From Maccoyibacter intestinihominis (GTDB taxonomy: Bacteria > Bacillota > Clostridia > Lachnospirales > Lachnospiraceae): 64,000 bases of DNA. The position numbers and the translations under genes were made by a program. The notes beneath the pieces are model-generated. The model was not told the origin of the DNA and did not search any database. It worked only from the letters and a program-made list of their open reading frames with translations. The stretch is from assembly GCF_040096355.1 (NCBI RefSeq), contig NZ_JBBMEX010000014.1, positions 1 through 64,000 on the forward strand, in the 5' to 3' direction. Positions 1-8,961 of the stretch are shown here, one piece after another; within the stretch, counting starts at the first letter, position 1, and each line of letters starts with the position of its first letter.

Positions 1-23
1 CTGTCTTACGCGACAACTTCTAT

Positions 24-52
24 ATCCTATCACAGCTTTCTGCGTTTGTCAA
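24..52 (-). promoter_or_regulatory. rrn-like promoter, proximal
   Basis: On the minus strand a TTGACA -35 (47-52) is separated by exactly 17 bases from a TAGGAT -10 (24-29). The bases just upstream of the -35 form A-tracts resembling an UP element. It points out of the left edge of the window, so its gene is not visible. The promoter match is seen directly; the rRNA-operon assignment is inference from the tandem arrangement. Confidence 0.75.
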
Positions 53-108
53 CAGGTTTTTTCATTTTTTTATTTCTTTCGCACCGCACCATTGCGCGGT
101 GGACTTTT

Positions 109-137
109 ATAATAGCACCAAACTTTATGCCTGTCAA
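109..137 (-). promoter_or_regulatory. rrn-like promoter, distal
   Basis: A perfect TTGACA -35 (132-137) and a TATTAT -10 (109-114) are spaced by 17 bases on the minus strand, 85 bp upstream of a second promoter of the same quality. An A-rich tract precedes the -35, as in UP elements. Two tandem strong promoters with A-tracts are the usual design of Firmicute rRNA operons. Confidence 0.75.
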
Positions 138-197
138 CTCTTTTTTTCACTTTTTTTATTTATATCGACAAGGCTATCCACATTGCCGGATATATTG

Positions 198-231
198 CAG
201 TAGCAGAACTGTTTCAACAGCTCTGCTACTG
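198..231 (-). terminator. hairpin after the BceB-like gene
   Basis: A 13-bp stem with one mismatch (198-210 with 219-231) lies just after the stop of the BceB-like permease. The minus-strand sequence following it is not U-rich, so it is either a weak intrinsic terminator or only an mRNA 3'-end stabiliser. It also separates the transporter from the leftward rrn-like promoters. Confidence 0.4.
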
Positions 232-273
232 GTGCGTTATGGTGAAAGTAAGTTTTTATCTTTTCACCGGTTT

Positions 274-2280
274 TTATACCTGCTCGCCTACAATTTTATA
301 GTAGGTTTTGGATGTCTTTAAAAATACCAACAGATAAATCAGTGCAAATACAAGAATCGTTCCTGCCATACAGCCGGCAAAAAGTGCCGTGTTGCTCAAG
401 CCAAACAGGGATAGTAATCTTTTTATCATCGGGAATGCCATTCCCACATGGACTGCTGCCATGAGAATCGGTAAGAAGAACACCGTCCTTACCTGGGAGC
501 GGATGGTTGCCTTGACTTCGTTATTGCTCATTCCTACTTTTTCCATAATGGAGAATCTTTCTTTATCATCATATCCTTCTGATATCTGTTTGTAGAAGAT
601 GATCAATACGGTGATCATTAAAAACAGAATTCCAAGGAACAGTCCTAAGAAGAGGAAACCTCCATATATCTGATAAAACTCATCCAGATTTGACTGGCGG
701 CTGTCGATCAATATCCTTGCTTTTGCCTGTTCCGGTCCCAGTGCGGTCTTGATGTTTTCAAAACATTCTTTTTTCTGCTCGCTGTCTCCATCTATATCCA
801 GTCGGACTTGTCTTGAGATGGAGCTGGAATTTTCCTGATAGATCTCTTTTTGTAACTGCCACAGGAGTTCCATGTCCTGCACATCATTTACAATAACATA
901 GTAATACTCATCCATTATATCTGCTATGGTCTCGAAATCTTCTGTGTTTTGAAACTGTTTGATCTCTTTTACATGGTAACTTCTGTTTTCTAATACGAGT
1001 GTGTCCATGTTTGTCTTCTTGATCGTGAACAGAGCAACTTCGTTTTCTGCCAGTTCCGGTATTTCTTCGTTATACTTTTTTTTACAATCTTCTCTGGTCA
1101 ATACCACAAATCCGCTGACGCGGTCGCCGGCTGTTTTTACTTTTTCTTTATCTAAAGAATACTGTCCCTGGTCTTTGATCGCCGCAAAATATAATTCAAG
1201 ATAGTCTTCCTCATGTCGGATCTTTCTTCCACTCTCTTTGACACTTTTTTCCACGATCGGTGCGATACTATCTTCTGACGGTGCTCCTGTATCATAATAG
1301 GCTCTGATATTGATCTCATTTGGATATCGTTCTTTCATGATATCCTCAACACCTACATAGAGACTGACTGTTGTCGATACGGCTACCAATACCATGGTGG
1401 ATAAGATGCAGATGTTTGCAAGTCCCACTGCGTTTTGTTTCATCCGGTAGATCATTCCCGATACGGATGTAAAATGCTTGGTCTGATAATAGTATCCTTT
1501 GTTGCGGCGTAAAATTTTTAACAAAGCGATGCTTCCTGCCGTAAACAGCAGATAGGTTCCGATAATTACAAGGATGACTGCTACAAAAAACAGGGTCAGT
1601 GCTTTGACCGGATTCTTAGTTGTAATTGCTATGAAATATCCCGTGCCAAGGCAGAGAACTCCAAGCACTGCCATGATCGCTTTGGTCTTTGGCTCCCGCT
1701 CACCTTTATTTCCTGACTGTAAAAGCTCTATCGGATTGGCAAGCTGCACCTGAAACAGATCATAGATGTACGTTAACAGATAGACGATCGCAAACAGAAT
1801 GGCTGTTATCATAACACCTTTTTTTGAAAAGGAAAATGTGATGCCTCCGTTAAATCCTATCATGCGGTAGAGGAGCATACACGCTAACTTATGAAATAAT
1901 ACGCCTGTTACCAGTCCTCCGCCAATTGCTATTATTGCTGTAAAAAATGCTTCTTTTGATAAAATTTTTGCAATATGTCTTTTTTCCATTCCCAGAATGT
2001 TATAGATCCCGAGTTCTTTTTTCCTGCGTTTTATGATGAAACTGTTTGTATAAAACAGGAAGATGACTGCAAAGATTCCGATCACACCGATTCCCAGACG
2101 GAGGATCAGTCCCAAATCCTTTGCTCCCGGCATGCTCTGTATCCCCGGATTGCTTTCTAATGCGCACATGATGTAAAACATGGCTACGGTTATGATCCCG
2201 GTCAGCAGATATGGGAAATAAAACTGCCTGTTATTTTTGATATTGGTGATCGCAAGTTTTGTATACATTCCTTTATTCAT
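274..2280 (-). CDS. BceB-like ABC transporter permease (FtsX family)
   Basis: This 668-residue membrane protein is the permease of a BceAB-type ABC transporter, a family that removes cell-wall-active peptide antibiotics such as bacitracin from their lipid targets and also signals to its cognate kinase. The N-terminus (MYTKLAITNIKNN) is typical of the family. About ten hydrophobic segments are visible, with a large hydrophilic insertion at roughly residues 310-545 matching the extracellular sensing domain. I chose ATG 2280, which overlaps the ATPase stop by 8 bases and has a GGCGGTG site; GTG 2289 is the alternative. Substrate cannot be read from sequence. It is the last gene of the module. 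Confidence 0.88.
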   Translation of the reverse strand: MNKGMYTKLAITNIKNNRQFYFPYLLTGIITVAMFYIMCALESNPGIQSMPGAKDLGLILRLGIGVIGIFAVIFLFYTNSFIIKRRKKELGIYNILGMEKRHIAKILSKEAFFTAIIAIGGGLVTGVLFHKLACMLLYRMIGFNGGITFSFSKKGVMITAILFAIVYLLTYIYDLFQVQLANPIELLQSGNKGEREPKTKAIMAVLGVLCLGTGYFIAITTKNPVKALTLFFVAVILVIIGTYLLFTAGSIALLKILRRNKGYYYQTKHFTSVSGMIYRMKQNAVGLANICILSTMVLVAVSTTVSLYVGVEDIMKERYPNEINIRAYYDTGAPSEDSIAPIVEKSVKESGRKIRHEEDYLELYFAAIKDQGQYSLDKEKVKTAGDRVSGFVVLTREDCKKKYNEEIPELAENEVALFTIKKTNMDTLVLENRSYHVKEIKQFQNTEDFETIADIMDEYYYVIVNDVQDMELLWQLQKEIYQENSSSISRQVRLDIDGDSEQKKECFENIKTALGPEQAKARILIDSRQSNLDEFYQIYGGFLFLGLFLGILFLMITVLIIFYKQISEGYDDKERFSIMEKVGMSNNEVKATIRSQVRTVFFLPILMAAVHVGMAFPMIKRLLSLFGLSNTALFAGCMAGTILVFALIYLLVFLKTSKTYYKIVGEQV

Positions 2281-3040
2281 TTTGTTCACCGCCCGTCGTT
2301 AACATTGTCAGTGTATCTGAAATTTTTGCATAAAGTTCTTCGTTGTTCATGTTTCCACGGTATAACTGATGGAACACTTCGCCGTCTTTGATAAACAGGA
2401 CTCTTTTTGCATGGCTGGCTGCTTTGGTACTATGTGTTACCATCAAAATGGTCTGTCCCTCCTGATTGACCGCATTGAATAACTGCAGCAATTCGTCGGC
2501 TGCTTTTGAGTCAAGCGCTCCGGTCGGTTCATCTGCAAGAACTAACTGTGGTCGGCTGATCAAGGCTCTTGCCACGGCAGTTCTCTGTTTTTGTCCTCCC
2601 GAAACTTCATACGGATATTTTTCTAAGAGTTCTTCAATCCCTAACCGTTTTGTGATCGGATGCAGTCTTTTTTCCATTTCCGGATACCGGACACCGGATA
2701 AGACCAGCGGCAGCAGGATGTTATCTTTTAAGGAGAAGTTATCTAATAAGTTAAAGTCCTGAAAGACAAATCCTAAATTTTCTCTTCGAAATGCAGAGAT
2801 TTCTTTTTCGTTGATCTCTACGATGTTCTTTCCATTTAACAGGACTTCTCCACCGGTCGGTTTATCCAGTGCTGCTAAGATGTTTAATAAGGTTGTTTTT
2901 CCGGAACCGGATTCTCCCATGATCGCTACATACTCACCTTCCTCTACGGAAAAACTTAAGTTGCTTAATGCCTGTACCTGATTTCCTGAAAAACGTGTGG
3001 TGTATATTTTTTTTAAGTGATTGACCTCTAATATTGACAT
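2273..3040 (-). CDS. BceA-like ABC transporter ATPase
   Basis: The protein has 255 residues and shows a Walker A motif (GESGSGKTT), the ABC signature (VSGGQKQRTAVARAL) and Walker B followed by the D-loop (LVLADEPTGALD). It powers the adjacent FtsX-type permease. An open frame extends further upstream, but ATG 3040 is preferred: a GGAGGA site lies 10 bases upstream and the start MSILEVNHLKK is usual for this family. Translation is coupled to the permease. The upstream region (3041-3162) carries a BceR-like operator and a promoter, so the transporter is probably induced by the neighbouring two-component system. Confidence 0.9.
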   Translation of the reverse strand: MSILEVNHLKKIYTTRFSGNQVQALSNLSFSVEEGEYVAIMGESGSGKTTLLNILAALDKPTGGEVLLNGKNIVEINEKEISAFRRENLGFVFQDFNLLDNFSLKDNILLPLVLSGVRYPEMEKRLHPITKRLGIEELLEKYPYEVSGGQKQRTAVARALISRPQLVLADEPTGALDSKAADELLQLFNAVNQEGQTILMVTHSTKAASHAKRVLFIKDGEVFHQLYRGNMNNEELYAKISDTLTMLTTGGEQNE

Positions 3041-3088
3041 ATTCTCTTTTTCCTCCTGATTTTCTTCGCGCGCTCTTTTATGTTCCCA

Positions 3089-3094
3089 GTATAA
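3089..3094 (-). promoter_or_regulatory. -10 element of the bceAB-like promoter
   Basis: TATACT on the minus strand (3089-3094) lies about 50 bases before the ATPase start. The -35 at 17 bp (TGGCAG-like) is weak, which fits a promoter that needs an activator. The inverted repeats at 3099-3140 and 3146-3161 lie directly upstream. Confidence 0.5.
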
Positions 3095-3098
3095 CAAG

Positions 3099-3140
3099 AA
3101 GGGAAAATGTCTGCCATTCATCCGGCTTACATTTTCCCTT
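3099..3140. promoter_or_regulatory. 12-bp dyad upstream of the bceAB-like genes
   Basis: AAGGGAAAATGT (3099-3110) and its exact reverse complement (3129-3140) are separated by 18 bases. The dyad overlaps the expected -35 region. It could be a second regulator site or an mRNA structure; which protein binds it is unknown. Confidence 0.5.
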
Positions 3141-3145
3141 TGTTT

Positions 3146-3161
3146 CTTACATTCCTGTAAG
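3146..3161. promoter_or_regulatory. BceR-type operator
   Basis: The sequence TTACATTCCTGTAA (3147-3160), flanked by C and G that extend the palindrome, matches the pattern TnACA-N4-TGTAA known for BceR-family response regulators. It lies between the kinase stop and the transporter promoter, where autonomous induction of the transporter is expected. Confidence 0.7.
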
Positions 3162-3162
3162 A

Positions 3163-4152
3163 TTACTCATGAATGCGTTCTTTTGTGATCAATCCGATCT
3201 TCACCCGCGTTCCTTTTCCCATTTCCGATTCTATTTCTATACTGTGGGACATTTGCTCTAATACTCTGCGGCAAAGATACAGTCCGATCCCGGTTGAGCG
3301 TTTATCGCTATGCCCGTTATAGCCGGTGTAGCCCCGCTCGCAGACTCTCGGTAAGTCTTCTGCCCGTATCCCGATCCCAGTATCTTCTATTATAAGTGTG
3401 TCTTCATTTTCCATATAAATAGAAACGGTGCCTTTCGGTGTGTATTTTACGGCATTAGAAAGTATCTGTTCGATCACGAACTCTAACCACTTTTCATCCG
3501 TCAGCACTTCAATATTTAACGGCTGGTAATCTAAGCGGATTTTTTTACGGATAAACAGTTTGGCATATTTTCGGACTGCTTCCCGCACAATCTCATCTAA
3601 GGAAGTCTTTCGGATCACAAAATCGGTCGTGTCTGAATCTAAGCGGCTGTAATGCAGTGCCATTTCTACATACTGTTCAATATGGAACAGCTCTTCCGCA
3701 CATTCTCTACTCTTTGGCGTGTCCTCCGACTGCAACAGCAGACGCATTGCCGCGATGGGTGTCTTGATCTGATGCACCCACATGGTGTAATACTCTGCCA
3801 TATCTTTTTTTCCGGATTCTAAATCATTGACTGCCTTTACTTTATCTTCATGCACGATCTGTAACAGCTTCTGGTAATCTTCTTCGATCTGATCTTTGGG
3901 CATGTCCAATGCATTGACGGAAATTTTTACGATTTCCTGTATTTTTTGCAGATTCTGATGTCTTCTATAATAGAGGTAAAAATCCACCCCTCCGATCACC
4001 AGTAAAAAGAAGATGCAGAGAATTGTTCCATATATCCACTCTGATATATGAACGCCATTCAGTTCTACGATCACGGACATGGAAAAAATCGTCAGCAATA
4101 TGACCGCTATCCATCCTAAATTTCTTTTCAGATATGAACTCCAAAGTTTCAT
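3163..4152 (-). CDS. BceS-like sensor histidine kinase
   Basis: This 329-residue kinase is of the intramembrane-sensing type. Two transmembrane helices (about residues 14-31 and 39-60) enclose only a very short outside loop, so sensing probably occurs through the BceB-like permease. The phosphoacceptor is His127 in the motif HQIKTPIAAMRLL; the N box (NAVKYTPKG) and G box (DTGIGI) of the ATPase domain follow. It overlaps the response-regulator gene by 4 bases. Target output is most likely the BceAB-like operon immediately downstream, whose promoter has a BceR-type site. Confidence 0.9.
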   Translation of the reverse strand: MKLWSSYLKRNLGWIAVILLTIFSMSVIVELNGVHISEWIYGTILCIFFLLVIGGVDFYLYYRRHQNLQKIQEIVKISVNALDMPKDQIEEDYQKLLQIVHEDKVKAVNDLESGKKDMAEYYTMWVHQIKTPIAAMRLLLQSEDTPKSRECAEELFHIEQYVEMALHYSRLDSDTTDFVIRKTSLDEIVREAVRKYAKLFIRKKIRLDYQPLNIEVLTDEKWLEFVIEQILSNAVKYTPKGTVSIYMENEDTLIIEDTGIGIRAEDLPRVCERGYTGYNGHSDKRSTGIGLYLCRRVLEQMSHSIEIESEMGKGTRVKIGLITKERIHE

Positions 4153-4820
4153 CCCAGACGATACCCTATTCCTTTCTTTGTAAGTATAAATTCTTCCAAT
4201 CCCAAGGCTTCTAATTTTTTTCTCAACCGGTTCACATTGACGGAAAGTGTATTTTCATCTACATAGTTATCACTTTCCCATAGCTTTGTCATCAGCGTTT
4301 CCCTGGATACGACTTTTTCTTTATTTTCCATTAATATCTCTAAGATACGAAATTCGTTTTTCGTCAATTCTATCTTTTGCTCCTGATAGGTCAGCGTTGT
4401 CTCGTTCAGATTCAGGATCGCTCCTTTATGCTCTAACATACTGCCTGTTCCGGCAAAATCGTAGCTGCGGCGCAGCATTGCCTGGATCTTAACCGTGAGC
4501 ACTTCGAGATCAAACGGTTTTGGTATAAAATCATCCGCTCCCATATTGACCGCCATGACGATGTTCATGTTATCTGCCGCTGAGGACAGAAAGATGACCG
4601 GTACTTTCGATATTTTTCGGATTTCACTGCACCAATGGTATCCGTTAAAAAATGGCAGCGTGATGTCCATAAGCACCAGTTGTGGGTCAAAACGGACAAA
4701 TTCTGCTACTACATTGGAAAAATCTTCTACGCAGCATACGTCATAATTCCATGCCTGCAGATGTTCCCGTATGCTTCTTGCTATGATCTCATCATCTTCT
4801 ACCATAAAGATTTTGTACAT
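4149..4820 (-). CDS. BceR-like response regulator (OmpR family)
   Basis: The 223-residue protein has an N-terminal receiver domain with the acidic pocket (VEDDE) and the phosphorylatable Asp52 (LVLMDITLPFFNG), followed by a C-terminal winged-helix DNA-binding domain ending in the usual KKGIGYRL. It forms an operon with the kinase, start and stop overlapping. By family and by the TTACA-N4-TGTAA palindrome downstream of the kinase gene, it probably activates the adjacent transporter in response to a cell-wall antibiotic. Confidence 0.9.
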   Translation of the reverse strand: MYKIFMVEDDEIIARSIREHLQAWNYDVCCVEDFSNVVAEFVRFDPQLVLMDITLPFFNGYHWCSEIRKISKVPVIFLSSAADNMNIVMAVNMGADDFIPKPFDLEVLTVKIQAMLRRSYDFAGTGSMLEHKGAILNLNETTLTYQEQKIELTKNEFRILEILMENKEKVVSRETLMTKLWESDNYVDENTLSVNVNRLRKKLEALGLEEFILTKKGIGYRLG

Positions 4821-4852
4821 GATTCTTCCTCGCTATATATTTTAATTTGTTT

Positions 4853-5875
4853 TCACGTTGTTTTATTTTTATATGAATCTGTTTTTATGTCATATTGCTG
4901 CATCAGGCGTTTTGTTTCTTCCCGGACCTGCTCTACTACCGGCTCCGGCCCTACGATTTTCGCCCCCTCACCCAATGCCATGACCCATGACAGGAACTGG
5001 CGGCTGACCGCTACCCGGACGCTTGCAGTAAAATGCTTCCCGTCTACCGGTATCATGGATATTTCTTTTCCAAAGCGGTCTATGATGACTCCGGCTAATT
5101 CATTGACACATTGTATTTTTACCAACTGCTCTTCACCGCCATACATTCCGAACATTTTTCTGGAGTACACGGCTATGTCAAAGCATTGGAATACCTGTTT
5201 TCCTTCGCGTTTTTTTCCGTTCATTTCGATATGGAGCATTTTGTCTACACGGAAGTGTTTGATTTTTTCTTCTACGTCATCATAAGCGATCATGTAATAA
5301 TTTTCATCATCACAGGATAGCGCCCACGGACTAACTCTATAGAGTGCTCCGCCTTTGCGAAGCTCCATTTCTTTTTTGACATTCCATTGGAAATACCGGA
5401 ACGTGATCTGGGAATTTTCGGCGATTGCCGTATGAATGGCATCTACATTATAATAGATGCTTTCGTTTATGGTTTTTACCCGCTGTGTTACATAGACCTG
5501 ACGATGCAGTTTGGATGCCTCATACTTACTTGCTAATCCTTCTATTTTTTTGATCAGCTCATTTGTCTTTTTGGCTGTAATAAATCTTGCAGACTGCACA
5601 GAGTCAACCAGCAGTTTCAATTCTGCCAATTCAAACTGCCGGTTAACTACCTGATAACAATAAGTTCTGCCTTCCTGCGTTCCGATAATTTCCAGTCCAT
5701 AGGTACGCAGGCATTCAATATCGTCATACAGACTCTTCCGCTCTGCCGTAATCCCATATGCCTTTAAGGCAGTTATCATCTCCGCCATAGTGATACTGTG
5801 CGTTTCATCTGTCTTTTCCATTAAGATCTGCATCAAATAGATGAGTTTTAATTTCTGTTTTGACCGTTCTGCCAT
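4853..5875 (-). CDS. WYL-domain transcriptional regulator
   Basis: A 340-residue regulator with an N-terminal helix-turn-helix (about residues 5-70: LIYLMQIL through AERKSLYDDI), a central WYL domain (about 135-215, with the SPWALSCDDENYYMIAYD segment) and a C-terminal WCX-like region. Such proteins bind DNA and sense a ligand or nucleic acid through WYL. ATG 5875 is preferred over the upstream start because GGGAGG lies 5 bases before it. It is monocistronic between the two-component system and the methionine genes; its target is not evident. Confidence 0.85.
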   Translation of the reverse strand: MAERSKQKLKLIYLMQILMEKTDETHSITMAEMITALKAYGITAERKSLYDDIECLRTYGLEIIGTQEGRTYCYQVVNRQFELAELKLLVDSVQSARFITAKKTNELIKKIEGLASKYEASKLHRQVYVTQRVKTINESIYYNVDAIHTAIAENSQITFRYFQWNVKKEMELRKGGALYRVSPWALSCDDENYYMIAYDDVEEKIKHFRVDKMLHIEMNGKKREGKQVFQCFDIAVYSRKMFGMYGGEEQLVKIQCVNELAGVIIDRFGKEISMIPVDGKHFTASVRVAVSRQFLSWVMALGEGAKIVGPEPVVEQVREETKRLMQQYDIKTDSYKNKTT

Positions 5876-5937
5876 GACTTCCTCCCGCATGATCTGCTAA
5901 TCCTTTCTTACAGAATATCACAAAATCATGCGTTCTG

Positions 5938-8310
5938 TCAGCTATTTAGAAGTCTTTCGGCATAATATACAGACTGCATGGCATCTTTTCCATAAAAATC
6001 TGCCCCTATCATGTCTGCATATTCCTGTGTCAGCACCGCTCCGCCAACCATGATCTTGCACCATGGTGCTTCTTTGTGCAGTTCTTTGATACTTTCTTCC
6101 ATATTAACTACCGTGGTTGTCATTAATGCACTCAGTCCAACCAGCGGCGCATGTTTATCCACGACGGTTTCTACGATTTTTTCCGGCGGCACGTCTTTTC
6201 CGAGGTCTATGACTTCATATCCATAGTTCTCTAACAGGACTTTTACGATATTTTTTCCGATATCGTGGATGTCTCCTTTGACGGTAGCAATGACGATCGT
6301 TGCTTTTTTCTCCTGTGCTTCTCCGTGACTCTGCACATACTGCCGGATCGCCTCGAACCCTGCCTTGGCTGCTTCTGCACTCATTAAAAGCTGTGGCAGG
6401 AACATGGTTCCTTTTTCAAATCCCTGTCCGACTACATCCAGTGCCGGAACCAGTTCCCCATTGATGATCTCCATCGGTTCTTTTGTCTTTAGTTCTTCTT
6501 CCGTTGCCCGATACGCCTGATCTTTTAAGCCTTTGATGATGCTGTCGGTCAGGTTGAGCTTCGCTGCGGCCGGTTTTGCCGCTGCATTCGGGGCATCGGT
6601 TACGGCATAGTTTTCAATATAATTCATGCACTGGGCATCATATCCGCCGAGTACGCAGAAGGTATCGTATGCCTGCCGCATGGCTTTTGCATTCGGATTG
6701 ATGATCCCTGCCGAGAGTCCGTTGTTCATTGCCATTGTAAAAAATGCTGCATTGATCAGCTCACGCTGCGGCAGTCCAAAGGATATATTCGACACGCCAA
6801 GCACGGTTTTTCCACCTCTTGCCGTGATCTCTTTTACGGTATCTAACGTAATCTTTGCGGACTCGTTATTTGTACTCATGGTCATAACCAAGGCATCGAT
6901 GACGATATCTTTTCTGCTGATCCCGTATTTTTCACCTGTCTGATATATTTTTTCGGCTATCGCAAGTCTGCCCTCGGTGGTGTCCGGAATGCCATCTTCA
7001 TCTAACGCCAGTCCGACTACGACTCCTCCATATTTTTTTACAAGCGGAAATACCTGTTCCATGATCTCTGCTTTTCCATTGACGGAGTTGATCATCGGTT
7101 TTCCGTTATAGATCCTGAGCGCCCGTTCCATTGCTTCCATATTCGTGGTATCGATCTGAAGCGGGATCGGCATGATGCTCTGCAGTTCGTAAACGATCGT
7201 TTCCATCATGGCTGCTTCGTCAATTTCCGGCAGTCCTACGTTGACATCTAAGATATGTGCACCGGAGTCTTCCTGTTTGACCCCTTCTTCTAAGATGTAG
7301 TCGATGTTGTGATCCCTGAGTGCCTGTTTAAATTTGGACTTTCCGGTAGGATTGATACGCTCTCCGATGATGACCGGTCTGCCGCCTAATTCAACTGCCG
7401 TAGAGTAGGAGGTAACAAAGGTATAGTTCTTCGGTGCGATCGGCACCGGTGTGATTTCTTTGCATTTTTCTACCATTGCCTGTATATGCGCAGGCGTGGT
7501 TCCGCAACAGCCTCCGGCGAACCAGGCTCCCATGGTTACGATCTCTTCCATGTCTTCGGCAAATTCCTCTGCTCCTACGTCGAAGACGGTCTTTCCGTTT
7601 TCCGAACGCGGAAGTCCCGCATTTGGATTGACGATCACCGGTATGGAGGCATATTTCAGCAGTTCTTTTACGATCTCTTTCATCTGTTTTGGTCCAAGGC
7701 CGCAGTTGATCCCCAGTGCGTCTACCCCAAGTCCTTCTAACAGTGACACTACTACCTGCGGACTGGCTCCCGTCAACATCTTTTTGCTTTCGTCAAAGAT
7801 GACCGTTGCCATGATCGGCAATGTGGAATTCTCTTTTGCCGCTAATACTGCTGCTTTCAGTTCATAGGTATCGCTCATGGTCTCTATCAGTATGAGATCC
7901 GCTCCTGCTTTTTCTCCCACTCGGATGATCTCTGCAAATACCCCGACTGCCTCTTCAAAATCCAGGGTTCCCATCGGCTTTAAGAGTTTTCCGGTGGAGC
8001 CGATGTCTAAGGCTACATATGCTTTTTTTCCACTCTCTGCTACGGCTTTTTTTGCATTTGCTACTCCCGCCGTTACGATTTTTTCTAAATCTTCTCCGTA
8101 TTTAAAGCGGTTGGCGCCAAAAGTGTTCGCCAATATGATGTCTGCCCCTGCCGCTAAATACGCTTTATGTATCTGTATGATCGGCTCCGGATTCTTCAGA
8201 TTCCATGTTTCCGGAAGTTCTCCTGCCTGTAATCCCTGTTCCTGAAGAAGTGTTCCCATTCCTCCATCAAAAAACAGTATTCTTTTTCCTATTTCTTCTC
8301 TGATCGTCAT
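5938..8310 (-). CDS. metH: cobalamin-dependent methionine synthase, core
   Basis: The 790-residue enzyme transfers a methyl group from methyl-tetrahydrofolate through cobalamin to homocysteine. Domains in order are the homocysteine-binding barrel (1-290, zinc cysteines in GINCGLGP and GGCCGTTP), the pterin-binding barrel (about 310-580, GERINPTGK) and the B12 cap plus cobalamin domain (about 590-790, with the cobalt-ligand motif GDIHDIGKN). The C-terminal S-adenosylmethionine reactivation domain of classic MetH (about 1200 residues) is absent and is encoded by the next gene upstream. An AAGAGG site supports the start. Last gene of the metF operon. Confidence 0.93.
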   Translation of the reverse strand: MTIREEIGKRILFFDGGMGTLLQEQGLQAGELPETWNLKNPEPIIQIHKAYLAAGADIILANTFGANRFKYGEDLEKIVTAGVANAKKAVAESGKKAYVALDIGSTGKLLKPMGTLDFEEAVGVFAEIIRVGEKAGADLILIETMSDTYELKAAVLAAKENSTLPIMATVIFDESKKMLTGASPQVVVSLLEGLGVDALGINCGLGPKQMKEIVKELLKYASIPVIVNPNAGLPRSENGKTVFDVGAEEFAEDMEEIVTMGAWFAGGCCGTTPAHIQAMVEKCKEITPVPIAPKNYTFVTSYSTAVELGGRPVIIGERINPTGKSKFKQALRDHNIDYILEEGVKQEDSGAHILDVNVGLPEIDEAAMMETIVYELQSIMPIPLQIDTTNMEAMERALRIYNGKPMINSVNGKAEIMEQVFPLVKKYGGVVVGLALDEDGIPDTTEGRLAIAEKIYQTGEKYGISRKDIVIDALVMTMSTNNESAKITLDTVKEITARGGKTVLGVSNISFGLPQRELINAAFFTMAMNNGLSAGIINPNAKAMRQAYDTFCVLGGYDAQCMNYIENYAVTDAPNAAAKPAAAKLNLTDSIIKGLKDQAYRATEEELKTKEPMEIINGELVPALDVVGQGFEKGTMFLPQLLMSAEAAKAGFEAIRQYVQSHGEAQEKKATIVIATVKGDIHDIGKNIVKVLLENYGYEVIDLGKDVPPEKIVETVVDKHAPLVGLSALMTTTVVNMEESIKELHKEAPWCKIMVGGAVLTQEYADMIGADFYGKDAMQSVYYAERLLNS

Positions 8311-8319
8311 AGTTACCTC

Positions 8320-8961
8320 TTAGTCTTGCCGTCTGTATGCACAGTTTTTATTTCTACAGGACTCGCAGCCCTCGATATGGCATTTAGTCTGCTCCCTGCT
8401 CAGTCCCATAACCGCTGTTACCGATTTTTCCGGTATCATAACTCCGCCCTCCGAGAGTACGATCCCGATTTTTTTAGTTGCTTCTAACACTCTTAAAAAT
8501 TCTGCCTGATAGGTTAAGGACAGATCTCCATATCCCGGACTGTATCTGGATCTTACATAAAAACCTTCTGCCGCTGCCTGTTCTTCGATTTTTTTCTGGC
8601 ATTGGTTACAATAGTCCTCGATCGCCGCTGCCCCGACTGCCTGCAATACTGCTGCCTTGCTGATCTGCAGTCTGGAATACCGGTTCATTAATATGTCCGG
8701 CTCGTTTCCTAAGGTTGCTGCAAAAAATACGATTTTTTCACAGCCTCTTAAGTTTTTTGCCAGATTTCTGCTCTGCATCTTCATTCCCGCCGCTTCTATC
8801 TGATCTTCTTTTAATTTTAAATCGAAGATCCTGTATATCGACCGGGGCTGTGCTATTTTTTCTATCTGTCGGATACATTCCTCTATCAGTTCTGTTGTCC
8901 GCTCATCCGGATTATTTTTCCCATATCCTAAGTACCGCTCTACCTCTTTTTTATTAATCAT
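8320..8961 (-). CDS. stand-alone MetH activation domain protein
   Basis: This 213-residue protein corresponds to the reactivation domain normally fused to MetH. The motif RSRYSPGYGDLSL is the S-adenosylmethionine-binding signature, and MIPEKSVTAVMGLS is also conserved in that domain. A C-terminal cysteine cluster (C-x6-C-x2-C-x4-C, followed by YR) may bind a metal. It should help reductively remethylate cob(II)alamin in the truncated MetH encoded 10 bases downstream. It overlaps metF by 8 bases, so the three genes are very probably co-translated. Confidence 0.88.
   Translation of the reverse strand: MINKKEVERYLGYGKNNPDERTTELIEECIRQIEKIAQPRSIYRIFDLKLKEDQIEAAGMKMQSRNLAKNLRGCEKIVFFAATLGNEPDILMNRYSRLQISKAAVLQAVGAAAIEDYCNQCQKKIEEQAAAEGFYVRSRYSPGYGDLSLTYQAEFLRVLEATKKIGIVLSEGGVMIPEKSVTAVMGLSREQTKCHIEGCESCRNKNCAYRRQD

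Noticed and set aside
46..321. Plus-strand frame of 91 codons at the left edge
   Set aside because: Covers the leftward promoters and the end of the permease; Phe/Tyr-rich translation of A/T-rich promoter DNA.
4635..5285. Plus-strand frame of 216 codons
   Set aside because: It overlaps the response regulator and WYL genes on the other strand, has no ribosome site and its translation shows no protein-like pattern.
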